Program-made: the position numbers and the translations under genes
Shown: one piece after another, positions 58,860-64,000 of the stretch
Numbering within the stretch: position 1 is the first letter of the stretch
Layout of the letters: each line of letters starts with the position of its first letter
Assembly (NCBI GenBank): GCA_024734555.1
Contig: JANPWX010000173.1
Coordinates: 1,913,196 to 1,977,195, forward strand
DNA from: Trochalopteron elliotii
Taxonomy: Eukaryota; Chordata; Aves; Passeriformes; Leiothrichidae
Reading direction: 5' to 3'
DNA length: 64,000 nt
Notes under the pieces: model-generated
Database searches by the model: none
Told to the model about the DNA's origin: nothing
What the model saw: the letters and a program-made list of their open reading frames with translations, nothing else

Positions 58860-60350
58860 AAGTGATTTCTAATATGGAAGTTAATCTATGTCTCTGACTG
58901 TCCTTGTTGAACTTGACTTAATATTCTTTGGCCCCTTGTACTTTTTTGAGGTGGTAGGGAGGGACAAGACCGGAACTGCACTACATATTACAGACAGGGC
59001 AAACCCACAGATTTACATTGAGGCAGAGCACCAGTCTCTCTTCTGTTCTTCATTCTTCTCCTAACGGCTCCTGATATTTGATTTACTCTTTTGAACACCA
59101 CTAAACACTGATATTTCTGTGTGACTATCGATCATAACTCCCAACTCTCATTCCAGGCAGCTCATGGAAGTGAAATTAGTATTTCTTCTCTTTATGTGCA
59201 TCACTGAACATTTATCTACACTGAATTTCAGCTGTCATTTTATTGCTCAGTCACCAAGTTTTACTACCCTGAATAAATTAGTATCATCAAACTTGATTAC
59301 CTCAGTGCTAACATGCTTTTTAAAGTAATTTATAACCATGTTGAACAGCAAAGGCTCTAGCATAGATCATACAGAACCTCATCTGTCACTACCTTCTACC
59401 GTGAAAATTGACCATTTACTCCTGTCTTCTAAGCATTTAAACATACAAGGGTCTTCCCTCTCATGACATGGTGTGAAGTTTTCCTAAAAGCCTCTTGTAA
59501 GGCATTTCTCAAAAGCCTTTTGGAAAAACCAAGCCACATCAGCCACATCACAGTTATCCACGTAACTGTTGCTAAGACTTCAGAAGGGCAAAAAACCACC
59601 ATCATTTTATCAAGATATTAAGTAATTCTCTTCTTGATAGAGATTCTGCATGGTACAGATATCATGCTTTAAAAATGCTTAAGTATTTTGTACTTTCCCA
59701 GGTCTCTTCTTATGAAGTTTTTTAAAAGTTGCCTTCAGATTTTTAGTTGTCCTTGGGTCCCAAGACAGCTTTGAGAAAGTTGCCACTGTCATGTTTAGGA
59801 GTCATTAAATTCATTCAGGCTCAAATTCCTCCTGAAGCCTATAATGAGTACCACCTTGTCCTGGCAACTTGCTGCTCTTTGTGTGCTCTGTTTGCTCCAT
59901 GTGTGGTCTTCTGTAGCCACTTCCTTTCCATGTGGGCCCTCTGAGAAGCCTCTCATAAAGACAACTCCAGATCAGAATCTGCCCTGTTTCTTGTGCAGTG
60001 AGTGCTGATGAAAAGAATGTAACTCCTCTGCAATAGCCTAACCCTCCTGTGTGCTCTCTTCATTACCACAGTTACCATCCTTGCCCTTCAAATTTTGGCT
60101 TAATTCCTACTTTTGATGTATTGGAAAAAAGTTCTGTTGTTACTTGTGAGTTCCTCTGCTAGATGCTTCTCAAAATTCTTCATGTCTTCTCATGCTTTTA
60201 CATGTTACCTGCCAGAATGTACAACTCTTTCCATTCTTTTAATACGCACATCAAGTTTTTTACAGAGCTTCTCCTTCCTTTTGTAATGTTTGTCACTCGC
60301 TCCTTAGTATGTGGGCTTTCTTTTGCTATTTCCCACACTTCTCTGCAATA
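58860..60350 (-). repeat. Ancient CR1/L3-class LINE copy, minus strand
   Basis: Read on minus, a decayed reverse-transcriptase region appears. Near 59520 the translation gives a degraded LDFQKAFDKVPH-type motif (seen as FPKGFEKCL). Near 59350-59380 a degraded GSVLGPLLFN segment is seen as GSV...EPLLFNMV. On plus, GTTGAACAGCAAAGGCTCTA and the preceding TTTATAACCATG, GACCATTTACTCCTGTCTTCTAA, and further on TGTATTGGAAAAAAGTTCTGTTGTTACTTGTGAG match the order of an L3/CR1 element shared across amniotes. Divergence and indels are far greater than in the 5.2-kb copy. The part beyond about 59700 is weaker and may contain gaps. Confidence 0.72.
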
Positions 60351-60705
60351 AGACTGTAGATATTGTTCATCTACAATAAACAAGGTGTATTGGCCCAATG
60401 CTTCCAGTGTGGTGGTGACCAAAATAAATTCCAAGCGAACTAAGATAATTCTATCCTCTTAGCTGGCCTCTTCAATTAAACCAAGTGCTTCTTTCCCACA
60501 GTTCCCCTTTTTGTGGAGCCCAGCTGTGGTTGCTCCAAGAAGAACACTGAAGCTGAGCTACAGCAGCTGCTGCAGAGCAATCCCTGAGCTGTGAGGCTCT
60601 GGGGAAGTCCCTGGAAGCTGCTCTGACCCAACTCATGGGCTGCAAACCCTCCTGGGCTCTGCCCAGCCAACTGCCCCAGACCCATCTACTAGCAATCTCC
60701 ATGTT
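60351..60705. other. GC-rich block of unknown origin
   Basis: From about 60495 to 60695 the sequence is clearly GC-rich (CCCAGCTGTGG, CAGCAGCTGCTGCAGAGC, CTGCCCCAGACCC) within AT-rich DNA. Two overlapping minus frames of 76 and 69 codons result from few A/T-rich stops. CAGCAGCTGCTG at 60560-60571 is a perfect 12-bp palindrome. I cannot assign a family; a fragment of an unrecognised LTR is possible. Confidence 0.4.
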
Positions 60706-63700
60706 ACAGTCTCATGGTGTTCCACCTGTCACTGTAGGCAAATAAGGCAGCCCATGGTTATCCTATTGCTTGACTTGGCTGATTCCTTGACGGTCTTAGG
60801 ATGCTGAAACCAGTGTTACCACCTTTGAAAGGCAGTTACCAATCAAATGACACATTTCTTTGATTTAGGCTTTGAATTTCAGTCTATGTGGATTCGTAAG
60901 GTTGTTTAATGGAGCAGGGAGTTTCTTCATTATATTCTAACTTTTAAGAAGTAAGTAACTCCACATCACCACCATGAAGGCCTACTTAAATTTCACCTTC
61001 ATCAACAAAGTTTTTGTTTCGGTATTACAGTATGTGGATTAACTTTCTTCTGTCAAGCTTCTGGTAAGCGTACTATGCCACTTCTTTCACTTAGGGCTGG
61101 ACTTGCTTCCCTCATCATGTATCTTAGTTTTTAAGCAGTTGTTTCTGCCGCATTTTCTTCTTTAACTGGCAGCCTATTTGAGTTTTCTCTGCTTTGACTG
61201 ATGTATCTGAAATTCCATAGCATTAACAGTACCACAATTTCCACTTCAAAACACACGTCCTTCTGAACATACTGGCTTTCTCAACACTTCTTTGTTTATA
61301 AGCTCATGATACTCCTGATTTTAAGTGCCAGAAGCCCAGTTCCCTAATGACCCCTCTCATATGTCTTCCTTGTATGAAGCAATGTTTCTAAATCCTAGTA
61401 AATCTGTATCCCTGATTTTTGCAGTTTTATTATCTGGCTGAGGGGGATAGCATTTGTGTTTGGCACCACTATATTGTGCTTGCCAAAAACATAAAATACA
61501 AATCCTCTAAAACGGGTCAGTTCCAACTTTCAAGTATGGTGTACCCTCTTGGACCATCATGCCAGCACAGCCCAGGGTGACAAGTTGTGGAGAGAAGAAA
61601 AATCAGTGTGAGACTGGTAGCGAGGGAATTTCTAAGTGAGAACAGCCACCAACTATTTCACAACGTGCAGTTACATCCCCAGAAGGGCTCTGTCTAAGCA
61701 ATTCTTCTTCACATGAATTAACACTGTGAAAACACAAAACAATTAATTATATTGTATTGTTTGTTATTGCACAAGTTTTCAAAATTACAAGACTATGAAC
61801 ATGAACATTCAGATACACTGATCTAGAAAAATTCAGGCTTAAGTTGAAGACAGAAACATTTCTATCAGATTTTTCTAATAAATATTTATAAGAAAATTGT
61901 ATTATTCTAATAATATTTCTGTTGTTCAAGGAAGTATAATTGCTTGCTTTCTTGCTCTCACGTTCCCTGCAAGCACATACTTACTTTGTTTTGTGCTTTC
62001 TCACTGTGAGCTCATTTATATTAAAATCTCCGTGTGATACAGAGTGAGAGACTCCCACCAACAAGTAGGAAAAATATGCACTTGTGAAATTATAAAAATT
62101 CCTTATTTATCTATCTAAAGAATGGATTAGCACTGGTTGCAGCAGCTAAGATCTTTGCCCTTCAAGAATGAAGCTGGGAAACTTAATATTTTCTTCCTCA
62201 GGATCAAAGTATTTTGCCTACATTGCTACTTCAGGGTAAGTCCTATGCATAGTCTAATTCTTCACAGTCTGTAAGCTTGTTTCCACTGAAAACCTTTGGA
62301 GAAAAACATCTCCTGTGCACTTGAGTTGTTCAAGCTTCTGGGGTCTATGCAGCATCCAGATACCAGGGCTCTGTAGCATGTCCAAACATGGAAAAATACA
62401 ATAGATTTAAGGAAATACAAGTAGTGTCCACGTAAAAAGATTTTTTTCCTATTAAAAAATCCTTTACATGAAAAGACCCATGGTTCAAACACAGTCTTCA
62501 TAGTGAAATGAATATGTAAAGTGCAATTTCTATGAAAGCAAAGCCTTATTTCTGAAACTGCTCTGCAGGAGGGGTCTTAATCTGTAGAGGGCAGAATGAT
62601 GTCCTGAGACTGTACTTGTTACTTGTAAAGGTGACTACATATTCCAATGGCACCTTGACATATGAAGACAAGACCACGGCAGTTCATGCTTTTAGAGGAC
62701 TTCTAGGATTTTACATTCTCTCAAAAATTAATGAAAGAGTTTTTTTAAAAACAGAAAAACAGCAGTGGTCAAGAATCTGAGGAAGATCAATACTGAATCA
62801 TATAAGAAAGCTGAATCCTAGAATTGTCAGATTAAAATTCTCATCATTTAGAAACTGAAATGAAGCTGCGGGAGATTGGACAAAAATGTGCAAAAGCTTC
62901 ACATTAACATTATGAGGAAATACAGACAACCACAACATGGACGGCTACTCTCCAACAGGGCAGTCTCAGGGACAATTTTGCATTTAAGAGAGGAAAAGAA
63001 CAAAGAGACAGCAAAAAGCCTGCCCAAGAACACACTCCTATCACCAAAACCATGAAAAAGCAATACAGAGCAGAAAAGACAAACAAATTACAATATCACA
63101 TAAAACTGCTTATGATGTACTAAGAAAAAATAAGGTGATGGATAGACCTTCTGTTTGGGGTCATACATTTGCAACAGAACAAATTACTGTGACAACACTA
63201 GTAGTCAAGGGAAAAGGCAATAGGACAGGGAAGAGGAGAGGAAGAAGGAGGAAGGGAACAAAAAGGCAACATAAAACAGAAAACATAAGCCTCAGCGTAT
63301 CAAAAGACATCAAGACAAGGCAGCCTACAAACAGGAAATTAAATGCCAAGTTCACAGTAAGGCATCAGTGAACCTAGTAGGTTATGAAGACTCCTACGTT
63401 ATTACTTGCGAATAGAAAACAAAATTGAAATCATAACAAGATAGATTAAAATTATAAAATGAATGACCATAAAACCACAAGGACCATGCAATAAACCCCC
63501 CAAAAAAGACACACAAAGAAAACATAGAGAGAAGGCTTACAAGGTGAGATTTCAGGTAGGGCAGACAACATGGAAAGTAGTGTCACTGAAAGAAATAATG
63601 AAACTTATAGATTTCTGAAAAATGTTTTAAAACAGATTCCAAAATTTAAAAAAAATCAACACCCCATACTATCTAGAGCATAGGATACTCTGGCATTCCT

Positions 63701-64000
63701 GCAGCAAAGCTGCTGAAAGATTAGCAGGTTGGATCTAAAGGACTGGAACATCTTCCAGGCATGTTAGACCCAAAACAGAAATTAAAGCTCAGCCAGTGGA
63801 GAACCTGCATCACAGGGTATACATTACATAAATAGAAGAAAAATAGGAGAATCAAATGCAATAGAAAATAGACAGCTCTGGTCATAGAGCCTCGGGCTGG
63901 TCAATTTGACAGTACAGACTTCACCCTCAGGAAAGCTGCACAAAAAAATGGTGATATCTCTGCTCTGTTTTATACAGGAAAGGAGACCTTAAATCCCAGT
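60706..64000. other. Unique AT-rich sequence to window end
   Basis: No gene or repeat family recognised. From about 62870 the plus strand becomes A-rich (many GAAAACA/AAAACCA words), and the Lys/Arg-rich 78-codon frame at 63135-63371 reflects that composition. Confidence 0.55.

Noticed and set aside
63135..63371. Lys/Arg-rich 78-codon frame resembling a nuclear basic peptide
   Set aside because: Explained by the A/G-rich plus strand; the antisense frame is equally open.
1..64000. CRISPR arrays, operons, phage or bacterial defence systems
   Set aside because: Composition, repeat content and absence of gene packing are those of a bird nuclear genome; no spaced direct-repeat array is present.
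1..64000. tRNA, rRNA, snRNA or interstitial telomeric (TTAGGG)n sequence
   Set aside because: No A/B-box pair with cloverleaf, no rRNA core words and no TTAGGG array were seen on reading through.

Overview
The window reads as vertebrate, and specifically avian, nuclear DNA. It is AT-rich, shows no prokaryote-like gene packing, and its recognisable content is CR1 non-LTR retrotransposons plus solo retroviral LTRs. Several CR1 copies keep the avian 3' tail built from ATTCTATG-like units. One LTR fragment starts TGTCATGGTTTAA, which matches from memory an LTR type common in neoavian birds. I found no protein-coding gene, exon, tRNA or rRNA that I can defend. The many short open frames (60-166 codons) have no recognisable domain, and the longest ones are about what chance gives in 64 kb. 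The window is best described as a gene desert or the inside of a very large intron.

Layout. 1-5.2 kb is unique sequence with one ancient palindromic repeat near 3.5 kb. 5.2-6.95 kb is a long, broken CR1 copy on the minus strand that still shows reverse-transcriptase motifs. 7-22 kb is mostly unique, with an ATTAT microsatellite at 10.7 kb. 22.1-22.8 kb is a plus-strand CR1 copy ending in its 3' tail, and 24.5 kb holds a MIR/L2-like fossil. Two minus-strand CR1 fragments lie at 30.2 and 31.1 kb. 36.9 and 51.4 kb carry two minus-strand copies of one LTR family. 41.6-42.8 kb is a minus-strand CR1 copy split by a 390-bp plus-strand solo LTR with a perfect 6-bp target duplication. A CR1 tail lies at 46.6 kb, and 47.5-48.6 kb holds an LTR fragment followed by CR1 pieces. 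58.9-60.35 kb is a very decayed CR1/L3-class copy.

The most unusual object is at 53,353-54,473. Two LTR copies of about 485 bp are arranged as an inverted repeat around a 150-bp unique centre, with U3 ends facing outward (TGTGGAGG ... CCTCCACA). The arms are about 96% identical by hand alignment. The whole unit is flanked by a near-matching 6-bp direct repeat (ATGATG / ATTATG), so it may have integrated as a single palindromic molecule. Each arm has its own CCAAT-box cluster, GC box and TATA-like element, so the two promoters point at each other.

The elements do not form a pathway. They are a record of insertions of different ages: CR1/L3, MIR/L2-like and palindromic fossils are oldest, avian CR1 copies come next, and solo LTRs are younger, one having landed inside a CR1 copy. 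All alignments, identities and family assignments were made by eye and from memory, without database searches.
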